NCBI GenBank assembly: GCA_017654935.2
Contig: CM065699.1
Location: forward strand, 38,951,950 to 39,015,949
DNA: 64,000 nucleotides
DNA from: Phymorhynchus buccinoides
Lineage: Eukaryota > Mollusca > Gastropoda > Neogastropoda > Raphitomidae
Reading direction: 5' to 3'
This document shows positions 58,272 to 63,395 of the stretch, piece by piece (position 1 is the stretch's first letter; every line of letters starts with the position of its first letter). The notes beneath the pieces were generated by a model. The model did not search any database. It was not told where the DNA came from and saw nothing but the letters and a program-made list of their open reading frames with translations. A program made the translations under genes and the position numbers.

Positions 58272-58842
58272 TGCATACAGCCAACATATTCCGATTTCGG
58301 AGGAGCTGAAAGGAGAAAATTAGTTGGAAGATTTTTTTTTAAAGGCAGGAGAATGGGCCAAAACGTCAGAAAGATAGGGGCATTGTTTGTTGCGCTATTG
58401 TTTACAAAGTCATAAAGTGAACAAAATGAAGCTTGAGATTTTCAAACTCAAAGTAACTGGATTAAACACCTTTGAAATATACAATAATTTGGTTGAACCC
58501 TCTGTGTTTTGGGGGGTGTTTTTTTAGCCCTTGTGAAAAACGTGGTTCTTTATTTTTGTTGGATGTGTGCCTGTTGCAGTTGATGTGGTTTCTTTAAAAA
58601 AAATATATATATTAAAAAAAAAAAAATTTAAATGTTTTTTATGTGGGCGTCCATTTGCATCTTTTTCAAAAAGAGAGTTAAATGTTTTCCTCTGTGTGTG
58701 TGTGTGTGTGTGTGTGTGCCTGTTGCAGAAGGAGCTCAGCATCATCCTGGCCTCCAAAGTGGAGGACGTGCTCAACGCAGCCTTCGACAACGGCTTCCCC
58801 ACCCTCATCCCCCCGGACACCGACCTGGTCTCCAAACTGTGA
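24748..58842 (+). CDS. LONP2: Lon protease homolog 2, peroxisomal (complete, 17 exons)
   Basis: LONP2 is an ATP-dependent Ser protease and chaperone of the peroxisomal matrix. Exons: 24748-24854, 27360-27453, 29414-29624, 32504-32613, 33593-33745, 35983-36164, 38789-38887, 40532-40606, 42057-42245, 44633-44780, 47197-47276, 48559-48791, 50960-51264, 52750-52962, 55078-55275, 57095-57205, 58729-58842. They sum to 2,622 nt (873 residues; the human protein is about 850). All phases agree and all introns are GT-AG. Visible features are the LON N-terminal domain (about 10-225), Walker A GPPGVGKT (384-391), Walker B VFLLDE (447-452), catalytic Ser763 in KDGPSAG, catalytic Lys806 in GGIKEK, and C-terminal SKL (871-873). 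Mitochondrial LONP1 is excluded by the SKL and the lack of a leader. An acidic Glu/Gly-rich linker (about 600-645) precedes the protease domain. Confidence 0.96.
24855..27359. other. LONP2 intron 1
   Basis: The intron holds a poly(C)-rich stretch (about 25623-25721), LINE fragments (25930-26678), a GAA-tail SINE piece near 26650-26790 and a dispersed repeat near 26880-27030. The first 750 bases show nothing recognisable. Confidence 0.5.
25930..26678 (-). mobile_element. Two LINE reverse-transcriptase tail fragments, head to tail
   Basis: In transcript order the minus strand gives [33 protein letters not shown], then [18 protein letters not shown], and after a break [19 protein letters not shown]. 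The LVRPxFEY segment normally precedes the WNSL segment, so two truncated copies of related elements lie next to each other. Confidence 0.8.
27360..27453 (+). CDS. LONP2: LONP2 exon 2 (residues 36-67)
   Basis: It encodes [16 protein letters not shown] then [15 protein letters not shown], within the LON N-terminal domain. Acceptor CTGTTTCAG, donor GTCAGT. Confidence 0.92.
27478..27940 (+). mobile_element. TTAACCCTTTCACCGCC MITE containing a CAGGGCTCCC MITE
   Basis: The outer element runs from TTAACCCTTTCACCGCCAAC to GGCGGCGAAAGGGTTAA. A CAGGG MITE at 27513-27718 splits it at TTATGCA, with flanks GCATC and GCACC (a 5-bp duplication with one change). The insertion order is therefore clear. Confidence 0.85.
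28237..28318 (+). repeat. (CA)n microsatellite
   Basis: A (CA)n tract with occasional CG steps in LONP2 intron 2. Confidence 0.9.
28451..28901 (+). pseudogene. Disrupted duplicate of LONP2 exon 3
   Basis: 28451-28547 repeats the first half of exon 3, including an upstream CCCAG acceptor ([28 protein letters not shown]). 28868-28901 resumes with [10 protein letters not shown]. Between them lies about 320 bp of unrelated DNA. There is no donor and no intact frame across the insert. Confidence 0.8.
28548..28867. mobile_element. ~320-bp insertion in the exon-3 duplicate
   Basis: Its borders are defined by the split exon copy: ACCCTG occurs on both sides, a possible short target duplication. The interior contains GATTGGTCCATTAAAG and an inverted-looking ATTGACCAATCAGAC, so it may be a MITE of a family not otherwise seen here. 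Confidence 0.5.
29414..29624 (+). CDS. LONP2: LONP2 exon 3 (residues 68-138)
   Basis: It encodes [35 protein letters not shown] and [15 protein letters not shown], which are core LON-domain strands. Acceptor AATCCCAG, donor GTGGGG. A SINE tail of (TTAGG)n begins only about a dozen bases after the donor. Confidence 0.93.
29636..29990 (-). mobile_element. SINE family 1 split by a hairpin MITE
   Basis: The (TTAGG)n at 29641-29673 is the inverted CCTAA tail of the SINE, whose body continues GTGAAATTCTGGTTGCTCCCACC. After about 29712 a palindrome interrupts it (arms 29713-29773 and 29797-29858, phrase AAGCTTCAGTGGGAAACTAA). The SINE then resumes with TGGAGAGTGCATCGCAGAC and runs to about 30145. 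Confidence 0.75.
30146..31045. mobile_element. Cluster of nested MITEs and a dispersed repeat in intron 3
   Basis: A hairpin element at about 30221-30364 (AGGGCATTTGCCACG and CGTGGCAAATGCCCT) lies in a sequence whose uninterrupted version occurs near 30420-30510. Fragments of the GGGCGATAATTTTAGG MITE and the CCCTGGCTAAA repeat (30640-30930) follow. Confidence 0.6.
31046..32503. other. LONP2 intron 3, distal part
   Basis: It contains a fragment related to 40130-40215 (GTGTGCACACCATA), a repeat copy at 32085-32225 and a (CA)n tract with CG steps at 32300-32420. From about 31,170 to 32,080 I see nothing I can name. Confidence 0.45.
32504..32613 (+). CDS. LONP2: LONP2 exon 4 (residues 138-174)
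   Basis: It encodes [17 protein letters not shown] and [16 protein letters not shown]. Acceptor GTGTTTCAG, donor GTGAGC. Confidence 0.93.
32651..32860 (+). mobile_element. SINE family 2 (tRNA-Ser/Leu-like head)
   Basis: The head reads GGTGGCAGAGTGGTTAAGAC (box A) and GACCCGGGTTCGAGTCCCGG (box B), very close to a class II tRNA. The body has CGTCGAGTCCTTCGGATGGG. An inverted relative lies at 59775-59965. The tRNA-like part lacks a plausible full cloverleaf because it runs straight into the SINE body. Confidence 0.75.
32861..33592 (+). mobile_element. TTAACCCTTTCACC MITE copies and fragments in intron 4
   Basis: The phrases CACCACAATGGTTTAACACC, CTTAATTTTGGGAGGTAAGG and GGTGAAAGGGTTAA mark at least two overlapping copies, one inverted (33370-33530). 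A GGAGGCAATGCCCGG-type repeat lies between them at about 33255-33365, inverted. Confidence 0.65.
33593..33745 (+). CDS. LONP2: LONP2 exon 5 (residues 175-225)
   Basis: It encodes [31 protein letters not shown] and [10 protein letters not shown], the end of the LON N-terminal region. Acceptor GTGAGCAG, donor GTCAGC. Its last third is duplicated four times in the following intron. Confidence 0.93.
33767..34112. mobile_element. CAGTGGAACC MITE enlarged by an insertion
   Basis: The element begins TATAGTGGAACCTCCCTTAT and ends GGAGGTTCCACTGTATT. About 170 bp of extra sequence lies inside. It lies about 20 bases after the LONP2 exon 5 donor. Confidence 0.7.
34125..35165 (+). pseudogene. Four tandem copies of the LONP2 exon 5 tail with its 5' splice site
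   Basis: Copies lie at about 34300-34420, 34437-34556, 34577-34680 and 34847-35165. Each carries TTCAAGAAGGCCCTGCCCCT, then ATGAGGCAGATCGAG and the donor GTCAGCAGG, then TTAGTGCAATA and a poly(C) stretch. The last is split by a CAGGG MITE fragment (34904-35095). Fragments of the GCTGTCCCATCTTCTGGGCC retroelement lie at 34125-34250 and 34680-34800. Copies share changes absent from the native exon (Leu-Ile-Leu-Arg for Leu-Thr-Gln-Arg). Confidence 0.85.
35166..35982. other. LONP2 intron 5, distal part
   Basis: It contains (CA)n at 35371-35490, a poly(G) run near 35600-35622, a GAA-tail SINE (35640-35950) and MITE ends (GGAGGTTCCACTG) just before exon 6. Confidence 0.6.
35983..36164 (+). CDS. 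LONP2: LONP2 exon 6 (residues 226-286)
   Basis: It encodes [16 protein letters not shown] and an acidic [17 protein letters not shown] segment. The GTCAGT donor after AA is used because it gives KIKTAGLPPH with exon 7. Confidence 0.9.
36165..36812 (+). other. LONP2 intron 6, first part
   Basis: Mostly unstructured. About 36303-36325 (AAATCAAGTCAGTGG) is a short echo of the exon 6 end and donor (AGATCAAGTCAGTGG at 36158). Confidence 0.55.
36813..37200 (+). repeat. 46-50-bp minisatellite (eight units)
   Basis: The unit contains GCAACACATCACTTTCTCTA, CTCTGTACTCTTTATCA and ACAGACAAT or GCAGGCAGACAAT. The early units are the shorter form and later ones the 50-bp form with a 4-bp insertion. The protein-like frame across it is the repeat itself. 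Confidence 0.9.
37460..38160. mobile_element. Dispersed repeat, inverted SINE family 1 and a further repeat
   Basis: 37460-37680 is a CCCTGGCTTAAAGACTCC copy. 37684-37850 is an inverted SINE (CCCAGGTTCGAACTCGGG, GTGCCACCACTCTACA). 37880-38160 is the inverse of the repeat at 15361-15800. Confidence 0.65.
38162..38744. mobile_element. CCGTATTTTTCGG element, larger copy (583 bp)
   Basis: The ends are TACCGTATTTTTCGGCTCAT and CCCGAAAAATACGGTA with TA borders. It ends 44 bases before LONP2 exon 7, so it abuts the acceptor region. Confidence 0.8.
38789..38887 (+). CDS. LONP2: LONP2 exon 7 (residues 286-319)
   Basis: It encodes [16 protein letters not shown], then [16 protein letters not shown], a conserved coiled region before the AAA+ domain. 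Acceptor CTGACAG, donor GTTGGT. Confidence 0.92.
38902..40082. mobile_element. TTAACCCTTTCACC MITE exploded by nested insertions
   Basis: The 245-bp host MITE can be followed in pieces from AACCCTTTCACCGCCAATGT to TGGCTGGCGGCTAAAGTGTTAA. Insertions are a hairpin at 38953-39110, an AGACCTGTTTAC MITE at about 39145-39350 (TGTTATC on both sides), and a segment at about 39447-40010 that carries a second hairpin at 39757-39916. Confidence 0.8.
39757..39916. mobile_element. Near-perfect 160-bp hairpin element
   Basis: The ends CAGGGACGGTATTCACGTTG and ATGAATACCGTCCCTG are inverted. Arms of about 70 bp contain GATAGCATGAGACTTAGCAT. A sister copy is at 38953-39110. The transcript would be an almost perfect RNA hairpin. 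Confidence 0.85.
40532..40606 (+). CDS. LONP2: LONP2 exon 8 (residues 319-344)
   Basis: It encodes [18 protein letters not shown] and CLDITQA. The YLELxxxLPW phrase is a hallmark of Lon proteins. Acceptor GTGAGCAG, donor GTGAGA. Confidence 0.93.
40808..42030. repeat. TATTG/TACTG pentamer array interrupted by a retroelement
   Basis: The array (TACTGTATTG repeated with drift) runs 40808-41132 and resumes 41980-42030 after the insertion of a tRNA-headed element. GTATTGTACTGTAT occurs on both sides of the insertion. The resumed part lies directly against the acceptor of LONP2 exon 9. Confidence 0.85.
41133..41979 (-). mobile_element. ~850-bp tRNA-headed nonautonomous retroelement
   Basis: On the minus strand it starts with a tRNA-like head (GTGGTGTAGTGGTTAGCGTC as box A, GGTTCAAATCCCAT as box B) and ends GATGGGACAGCC followed by a poly(A) of about 28. 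A second full copy is at 46271-47151. Fragments lie at 34125-34250, 34680-34800 and 50124-50530. No protein is visible. Confidence 0.8.
42057..42245 (+). CDS. LONP2: LONP2 exon 9 (residues 344-407, Walker A)
   Basis: It encodes [18 protein letters not shown] and [16 protein letters not shown], ending GREFHR. It carries the ATP-binding P-loop. Acceptor ATGTCCAG, donor GTAAAT. Confidence 0.95.
42246..44632. other. LONP2 intron 9
   Basis: Contents are GA and CA microsatellites (42494-42575), a TTAA MITE with ends TTAACACACTCAGG and CCGAGTGAGTTAA (about 43146-43665) with 2.5 copies of a 49-bp GGCTCATGGCTCGCACAACC unit, a foldback element (44075-44561), and a phrase TGAGAGATTGTCTTACTTTC present both at 43670 and 44567. 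Confidence 0.65.
44633..44780 (+). CDS. LONP2: LONP2 exon 10 (residues 407-456, Walker B)
   Basis: It encodes [30 protein letters not shown] and [13 protein letters not shown]. Acceptor CACGTGCAG, donor GTCAGT. Confidence 0.95.
44781..47196. other. LONP2 intron 10
   Basis: 44790-45300 is a tandem array (period 90-115 bp) of TTCCCCCACCTTCTGGAAGT plus GTTGTTGTTGTTGACGTACC and ACTCCAGGGATCATCACAGC, a fusion of two dispersed repeats. A GAA-tail SINE, a SINE family 1 copy (45800-46190) and the second ~850-bp retroelement (46271-47151) follow. The last ends 46 bases before exon 11. Confidence 0.75.
47197..47276 (+). CDS. LONP2: LONP2 exon 11 (residues 457-483)
   Basis: It encodes [17 protein letters not shown] and PEQNHNFVD. 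The donor GTATCC after CA gives VDHYLNIPFD with exon 12. Its tail is copied once downstream. Confidence 0.93.
47277..48558 (+). other. LONP2 intron 11 with exon 11 tail copy and exon 12 head copy
   Basis: (TG)n fills 47288-47564. A copy of the exon 11 tail (ACCATAACTTTGTGGACCAG) is at 47565-47620. A copy of the exon 12 head (ACCTGAACATCCCGTTCGAC) is at 47971-48023 but lacks the acceptor. SINE family 1 pieces occupy 48060-48140 and 48235-48530, ending in a CCTAACCTAA tail 20 bases before exon 12. Confidence 0.75.
48559..48791 (+). CDS. LONP2: LONP2 exon 12 (residues 483-561)
   Basis: It encodes [18 protein letters not shown], then [19 protein letters not shown] and [12 protein letters not shown]. 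It contains the sensor-1 Asn and the start of the AAA+ lid. Acceptor CTACCAG, donor GTGAGT. Confidence 0.94.
48792..50959 (+). other. LONP2 intron 12 with two exon 12 tail copies
   Basis: A GAA-tail SINE lies at 48840-49175. Exon 12 tail copies with their donor lie at 49189-49260 and 49305-49400 (GAGGACACCCTTCGTCTGCT, CAGTGAGTC). A TTAA MITE is at 49880-50125, retroelement fragments at 50124-50530 and a CCCTGGCTTAAAGAC repeat at 50635-50930. Confidence 0.75.
50960..51264 (+). CDS. LONP2: LONP2 exon 13 (residues 561-662)
   Basis: It encodes [18 protein letters not shown] (sensor-2 helix), an acidic Glu/Gly-rich linker, then [18 protein letters not shown]. Acceptor TTTTTCAG, donor GTGAGT. Confidence 0.94.
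51265..52749. other. LONP2 intron 13
   Basis: The first ~100 bases (GTGAGTTCTTCGTTTTTCTT, GTACACATTTTGTATCAGTC) are repeated at 52064-52160. CA tracts flank an inverted pair (GTATGTTTGTGTGTG with its inverse; CTAGTGTAGCCCAGCGTATG with its inverse) spanning about 51400-51800. A TTAACCCTTTCACCGCC MITE is at 52163-52410. Confidence 0.65.
52750..52962 (+). CDS. LONP2: LONP2 exon 14 (residues 663-733)
   Basis: It encodes [28 protein letters not shown] and [18 protein letters not shown], the first part of the Lon protease domain. Acceptor TCTCCAG, donor GTGAAG. The last 48 nt seed the array in intron 14. Confidence 0.95.
52963..54010 (+). repeat. Tandem array of the 48-nt LONP2 exon 14 tail plus 5' splice site and (TG)n
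   Basis: Copies begin at 53001, 53081, 53159, 53263, 53349, 53429, 53533, 53639, 53733, 53833 (damaged), about 53884 (damaged) and 53961. Clean copies are exactly 48 nt (16 codons, [16 protein letters not shown]) and are followed by GTGAACTCTG and a (TG)n tract. Most are preceded by TAAG; the last is preceded by TATAG. Spacing varies with TG length. Confidence 0.93.
54102..55077 (+). repeat. Tandem array of the LONP2 exon 15 head plus 3' splice site
   Basis: Copies begin at 54102, 54250, 54402, 54717, 54834 and 54951, before the native exon at 55078. Each starts after TGCAG (or CCAG; GAG in the fourth) and encodes [19 protein letters not shown] with changes. Each then switches after PAxxVG to TGCTCTTGTGTTGATAAGGC and TATCGGTGTGTG. 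The last two full units are 117 bp (39 codons) and nearly identical. A CAGGG MITE (54528-54714) splits the fourth. Confidence 0.93.
55078..55275 (+). CDS. LONP2: LONP2 exon 15 (residues 734-799, catalytic Ser)
   Basis: It encodes [34 protein letters not shown] (Ser763 nucleophile) and [13 protein letters not shown]. Acceptor GTGTGCAG, donor GTCAGT. Of seven similar heads this is the only one that continues into KDGPSAG. Confidence 0.95.
55276..57094. other. LONP2 intron 15
   Basis: Contents are poly(G) tracts near 55385 and 55515, a SINE (55640-55972) with GAGGTTCAAACCCAGCTCC, a dispersed repeat (55985-56460) and a TTAA foldback element (56469-57026). Confidence 0.65.
57095..57205 (+). CDS. 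LONP2: LONP2 exon 16 (residues 800-836, catalytic Lys)
   Basis: It encodes [18 protein letters not shown] and [13 protein letters not shown]. Lys806 lies 43 residues after Ser763, the spacing seen in known Lon proteases. Acceptor CTGTAG, donor GTCAGG. Confidence 0.95.
57182..57377 (+). repeat. ~98-bp tandem duplication spanning the LONP2 exon 16 tail and donor
   Basis: CACGAGATCCCCGGCAACAT at 57182 recurs as CACGAGATCCCCGCCAACAT at 57282, each followed by TCAGGTCAG.GCGAGCCCTA and TTTTAACCCTTTTCGTC.CC. The second copy has no acceptor. Confidence 0.9.
57380..58140. mobile_element. Cluster of TTAACCCTTTCACC MITE copies in intron 16
   Basis: At least three copies overlap or nest. Ends are visible at about 57382 (TTAACCCTTTCACTGCCA), 57825 (GGCGGTGAAAGGGTTAA), 57855 (GGCGGTGAAAGGGTTAA) and 58120. 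One copy is inverted inside another. Confidence 0.75.
58141..58728. other. LONP2 intron 16, distal part
   Basis: It holds a GAA-tail SINE (58150-58380) with a poly(C) run (58240-58271) and a (TG)n just before exon 17. GTGTGCCTGTTGCAG at 58566-58580 is an echo of the true exon 17 acceptor (58714-58728). Confidence 0.6.
58729..58842 (+). CDS. LONP2: LONP2 exon 17 (residues 837-873, SKL)
   Basis: It encodes [30 protein letters not shown] and TDLVSKL, then TGA. The SKL end is a canonical type 1 peroxisomal targeting signal. Acceptor CTGTTGCAG. Confidence 0.95.
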   Translation, partial: KELSIILASKVEDVLNAAFDNGFPTLIPPDTDLVSKL

Positions 58843-60000
58843 AGATCTCCCACAGATCCAGGGCTCCCAGTGTTCCATCATTTTGCGAATGTCAGCGAAA
58901 ATTGGACAAGAAATTTTGGGGGAAAATGAAGAAAAATTTGGTGACTGCTCAGGGCTCCCAATCGTCCCGCAAAACAAGGGGTCCCAGGGACTCCTTCACT
59001 TACAGTATAAAGGGTCCCAGCCCAGAGGCGGGATAGAGGGTCCCAATGACATCTATAAATGCTAAACACAATTTTTATAGTGCATCCCTGGGACCCCCTG
59101 CACATTCTTTTAGAGGGTCTCTTAGAACTCTAGTACTTCATAGACCCCCAAATGGGGGTCCCTGGGAGCCCTGCTGCTGTATCCTATTGACATTTTTTTT
59201 TTTATAAATTGCTTTGATGGAGGATCCTTAGATCTAACGATCTTTTACCTTCCGTTGAGGTCAGGTGGTTTGGGTGTTTTTTTCAGGAAAAAATGTTATT
59301 TTCAGGAAATAAAAGGGTATTTGGTATTTTTGGGTGTTTGGTATATTCAAATCACAGAGAATTATCTCTGAGAAATTCGGGCTGCTCTCCCCCGGAGAGG
59401 GCGTTGCCACAAGCGCAGCGCCTACCCTTTTTTTTTTTTCTTTTTTTTTTTTTGGGGGGGGGGACAGGTTGAGGAGGGGATGGGGGCAGACTTGGGAAAC
59501 CTAGCTGTCAATTTGGTCGTGCCAGGAAAGCGGGATTTCTCCCTTCTGTTACAGACTTTTAACTGCCGTGGGATTTTTTTTTTTTTTTTTTTTTCACCTT
59601 CACACATGATACTTTACTATAACAAACTAACACCAACATTACCTTCACACATCATACTTTACTATAACAAACTAACATCAACATTACCTTCACACAGCAC
59701 ACTTTACAAAAAACAAACTAACACCAACATTATCTTCACATATCATACATTACTATAACAAACTAACACCAACATGCCGTGGGATTTTAACGTGCGTAAT
59801 GCGTACGGGTCAGACTAGCTTTAAGTCCCCATCCGAAGGACTCGACGTTCAGTTCGATTTTTCTATCGAACTAGATAGAAAGGGGATTCAGACCCGGGTC
59901 ACTCACGCTGCAGTCACGCTTCGAGATCGGCGGGCAAATGTCTTAACCACTCTGCCACCTTCCTTCCGGAAGAGAGATGGAGAATGTTAGTGGAGCACTG
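58843..60000. other. LONP2 3' flank
   Basis: The 3' UTR probably begins here. AATAAA at 59308-59313 is a candidate polyadenylation signal. 58950-59173 is a CAGGGCTCCC MITE with CTGCT on both sides. Poly(T) runs and a degenerate ~50-bp tandem (CAACATTACCTTCACAC.TCATACTTTACTATAACAAACT, 59595-59775) follow. 59775-59965 is an inverted SINE family 2. Confidence 0.6.
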
Positions 60001-60154
60001 AGTCATGCTTTTTTCCTAAAAATGTCACAGATTTTAGTTTTTTGTCCTTGGGAGCCTTAACTTTGATCCGTGGGGCTTATCTACTGATGCGGCTTGAAAG
60101 TGGATTATTCCAATTTTATGTTAATAAGTGTTATGGAATCCGTTTCCAGCCACA

Positions 60155-60722
60155 TACAGACAAACGTCTATTTTAAGACTTCCAAAATGTCCGGAAAAAT
60201 CGGTCGTAAATTGGAGGGGTCGTATGACGGAGGTTTTCACTGGCAGCCGTAGAAAGAAAAAGTTCAGCACAGTTCATACTCTCTTCTTCATGCACACATA
60301 CAATGACATATTAAAACTGGATTTGGGTCTTTCCAACTCCATAGGATTGTGCAATCGATGTATTACAGTTTCACTTCGCCGACTTCTGTTAATCACCTCC
60401 ACTCTCGTCCAAAGTCAGTGGTTTTCTTTTTCAAAGTCAGTGGTTTTCGTGCTTTTCCTACGCTTTCCGACATCTTTTCTACAACAAGGGAAGCGACTCC
60501 GCTTTCAGGCCCTTGACTGTGGTTGTTTCCCTTTGCTCGAAGTCTATGCAGACGACAACAGCGGTCGTAAAAACCAACAAAATGGCGGTCGTAAGTCGCG
60601 TTTTAGAGGAAGTCGTTTAAGAGAGGTCGTTTACATAGTAAAATGCATCCGTGTCAACAAATCCGGTCTCAAATGAGAGGTGGTCGCTTAACAGAGGGTC
60701 GTAAAATAGGGGTTTGTCTGTA
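60155..60722. mobile_element. Tc1/mariner-like nonautonomous element (568 bp)
   Basis: Ends are TACAGACAAACGTCTATTTT and GTAAAATAGGGGTTTGTCTGTA, an inverted pair with TA borders. The phrase GTCGTAAA recurs inside. No transposase frame. Confidence 0.75.
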
Positions 60723-62480
60723 TTATTTAGCTTAATTGTAGCTATCAAAACTGGTTTTGACACTTAATAGATTCAAATGCCATGTCAAAATCAGATCATT
60801 AATCATTACTCAAGTTGTACAAGCATGATTGATATTTGTGTGTTGCTTTCATCACATAGGTGGGCAAAATCTACTGCTTTTTTGTTTAACTTTGTCAACT
60901 TTTTTTGTTTGAATAATTTCTCTGCGGCTTATATACTGTTGCAGCTTGTATGCAAATAAATACCTAATAAAAAATTATTATGTTATTGGATGGAAGTTCA
61001 GTTTAACGTCGCGTATCGGCTTTCGCCATGTACGACGGGCTGAACAAACCAACCAGGATATAAACAAAAATTTATGTTCCTGAATCACTGTCTTAGCCAA
61101 AAGGCCGAGAAGCGATCAGAATTTGAACATGATAAATTATGTTATTTTGAGAGGTGCGGCTTATATACAGGTGCGCCTTGTATGCAAATAAATACCTAAT
61201 ATTATGTTATTTTGAGAGGTGCGGCTTATATACAGGTGCGCCTTGTAGTCCAGTTTTTACGGTAACCAAATACCTGGAGAAGGAGAACATGTTGTCTTTT
61301 CCGTTTCTTTGTCACGTTTTCTCACATAACAGTAATACACTTTAACTCACTCTTTACTGGCCGATTGCTTCCCTTTACAACCAGTCAATACTAATGTACG
61401 CTATAGCGTACATAGCGTTTAACCATTCACAATTTGCAACTCCGCAAAGCCTGGCAACCCAAGCTGGTATAGAAGTGTTCCTCTACGGTCCCTTAATAGT
61501 TTTCAACCAATGAAATCACTTTCCGTCTATTTTTAGTACCACAATGAATGAAAACGAGTCACTACCCGTCTCTTCATCTTCTTTGTCATGCTTTTTTAAA
61601 AATCTGCTAATAATACAAAATTTACTTTGGAATTATAACATATGCTAGCTTTTATTATTATAAACAATACCGCAAATTTTCAAAACTGCGGTTAAGCATT
61701 ATTTTTTTAATATTTTTTATGTAATGATGCAAACCCGCCTAGTATGGAATGCTTGTGTACGTCATGTACGCTATAGCGTACGATAGTATAGAGAGAGTTA
61801 AGATAGGCCTAATGGTTGGTTGGCTTACCCTGGCTAAAAGACTCCAGGGATCATCCCAACAACGAGAAGCACTTGAACACTAAGGTACAAATGCATCAGC
61901 TAGGGATGAGAACATTACGTGTGTGACCATTTTTGATTACCCCGCCACATGGGCAGCCACACTCCGTCTTCGGGGGAAAGTTAATGGATATTTACCAAAC
62001 AATATCCTATCTTCATGTTATGTCTTTGTCTGTTGATTTGTTGATTTATTTTATCCCTGCAAAAAGAATTTCCTATAAAATGGCCAATAAAATATTGATT
62101 GATTGATTGCTGTGTGTCTGGAAACTTCATTAAAATTTGAAGATTTCTTTTGTTTTGTGATGGTTATGTCGCAAGAAGATGTCTTTTTCTTCTTTTTTTT
62201 CTTCTTTTAATCAACAAAACATTTATCTTTATATATAGATATATAAACATTTTATGCTTGGGAAACCTATTACAAACATGTACCCCTACTTTTGACGTTA
62301 TTCAAGCGTATGAATTAAATGATAGGAAATGACTTCTGTGAATTCATGTTGGTTTTGTATGCTGATGTGATAAAAGACTTGATCAACTATTTTTGTGTTG
62401 AATAGCGGAAGGGTTTTGTAAACAGAGACTTCAGTTAATTTGGTCGTAATTTGGTGATGATTGATAGACAATTGTTGTGA
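60723..62480. other. Downstream intergenic sequence
   Basis: It contains a short duplication (GAGGTGCGGCTTATATACAGGTGCGCCTTGTA at 61150 and 61217), a TTAACTCACTCT MITE (about 61342-61801) with two TGTACGCTATAGCGTAC palindromes, and a dispersed repeat (61830-61980). I see no gene. Confidence 0.55.
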
Positions 62481-62499
62481 TATTTGGGCATTTCATGTA

Positions 62500-62503
<4 letters not shown>

Positions 62504-62577
<74 letters not shown>
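62504..62577 (+). repeat. (TG)n microsatellite
   Basis: About 74 bases of uninterrupted TG. Confidence 0.95.
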
Positions 62578-62725
62578 ATGCATGTAATCTTGCACATGTG
62601 TGTGATTGCGCATGTGTTTGTGCAGGTGTGTGAATGTGTGTATAAGAGACATTTTTTGTGTAAAGTAGAAAAAAATGAGATGTTGACTGAAGAAAAATGG
62701 ATATGTCGAAAGACATATTGATTGC

Positions 62726-62940
62726 AATGAGGCTTTATACTACTCCTTGCCGACACGAAAGGGCGATAATTTTAGGCCCGAACTGCCGATGCCCCCTGGT
62801 GACGAGTCAGGAGCAGATAAGTTTCTGTGGCTATATACTACTAGTTCCTGACAGGCAAGGGCGATAATCTTAAGTAGATGGCGTTCGCATCTCATGTCAC
62901 GAGACAGGGGCAGAGAATTTTCCGTATTAAGCCTCATTCT
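62726..62940. mobile_element. Intact AATGAGGCTTTATAC MITE (~215 bp)
   Basis: The ends AATGAGGCTTTATAC and TATTAAGCCTCATT are inverted. The interior has CGAAAGGGCGATAATTTTAG and GACGAGTCAGGAGCAGATAA. It is the best full-length copy of this family in the window. Confidence 0.8.
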
Positions 62941-63122
62941 AAAGTATGTACTTTTCAGCATGGCAATAGTCGTACACAATTTGAATAAATTGATTTTTTT
63001 TTTGGTTAAGAGACTACGTTGTGCCATGTTATGTAAATAAATAAATTGACGCTGATGTTAAGAGTTTGAATTAACAACCCCTTTCTTGAGACGTTTAAGG
63101 ATTTCATTCTCTCTCTCTTGTC

Positions 63123-63128
63123 TATCTG

Positions 63129-63214
<86 letters not shown>

Positions 63215-63321
63215 CCCCAACACATGTATGGAGTCACAAGCATAGCTTTACAATTATTGAAAACACTAATGATTGGTGGTTTTCAAAAATAATATTACGC
63301 ACACTCTCACACACACACACA

Positions 63322-63394
<73 letters not shown>

Positions 63395-63395
63395 T
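63123..63395 (+). repeat. (TC)n and (CA)n microsatellites
   Basis: (TC)n at about 63130-63212 and (CA)n at about 63303-63393, separated by about 90 bases of unique sequence. Confidence 0.95.
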
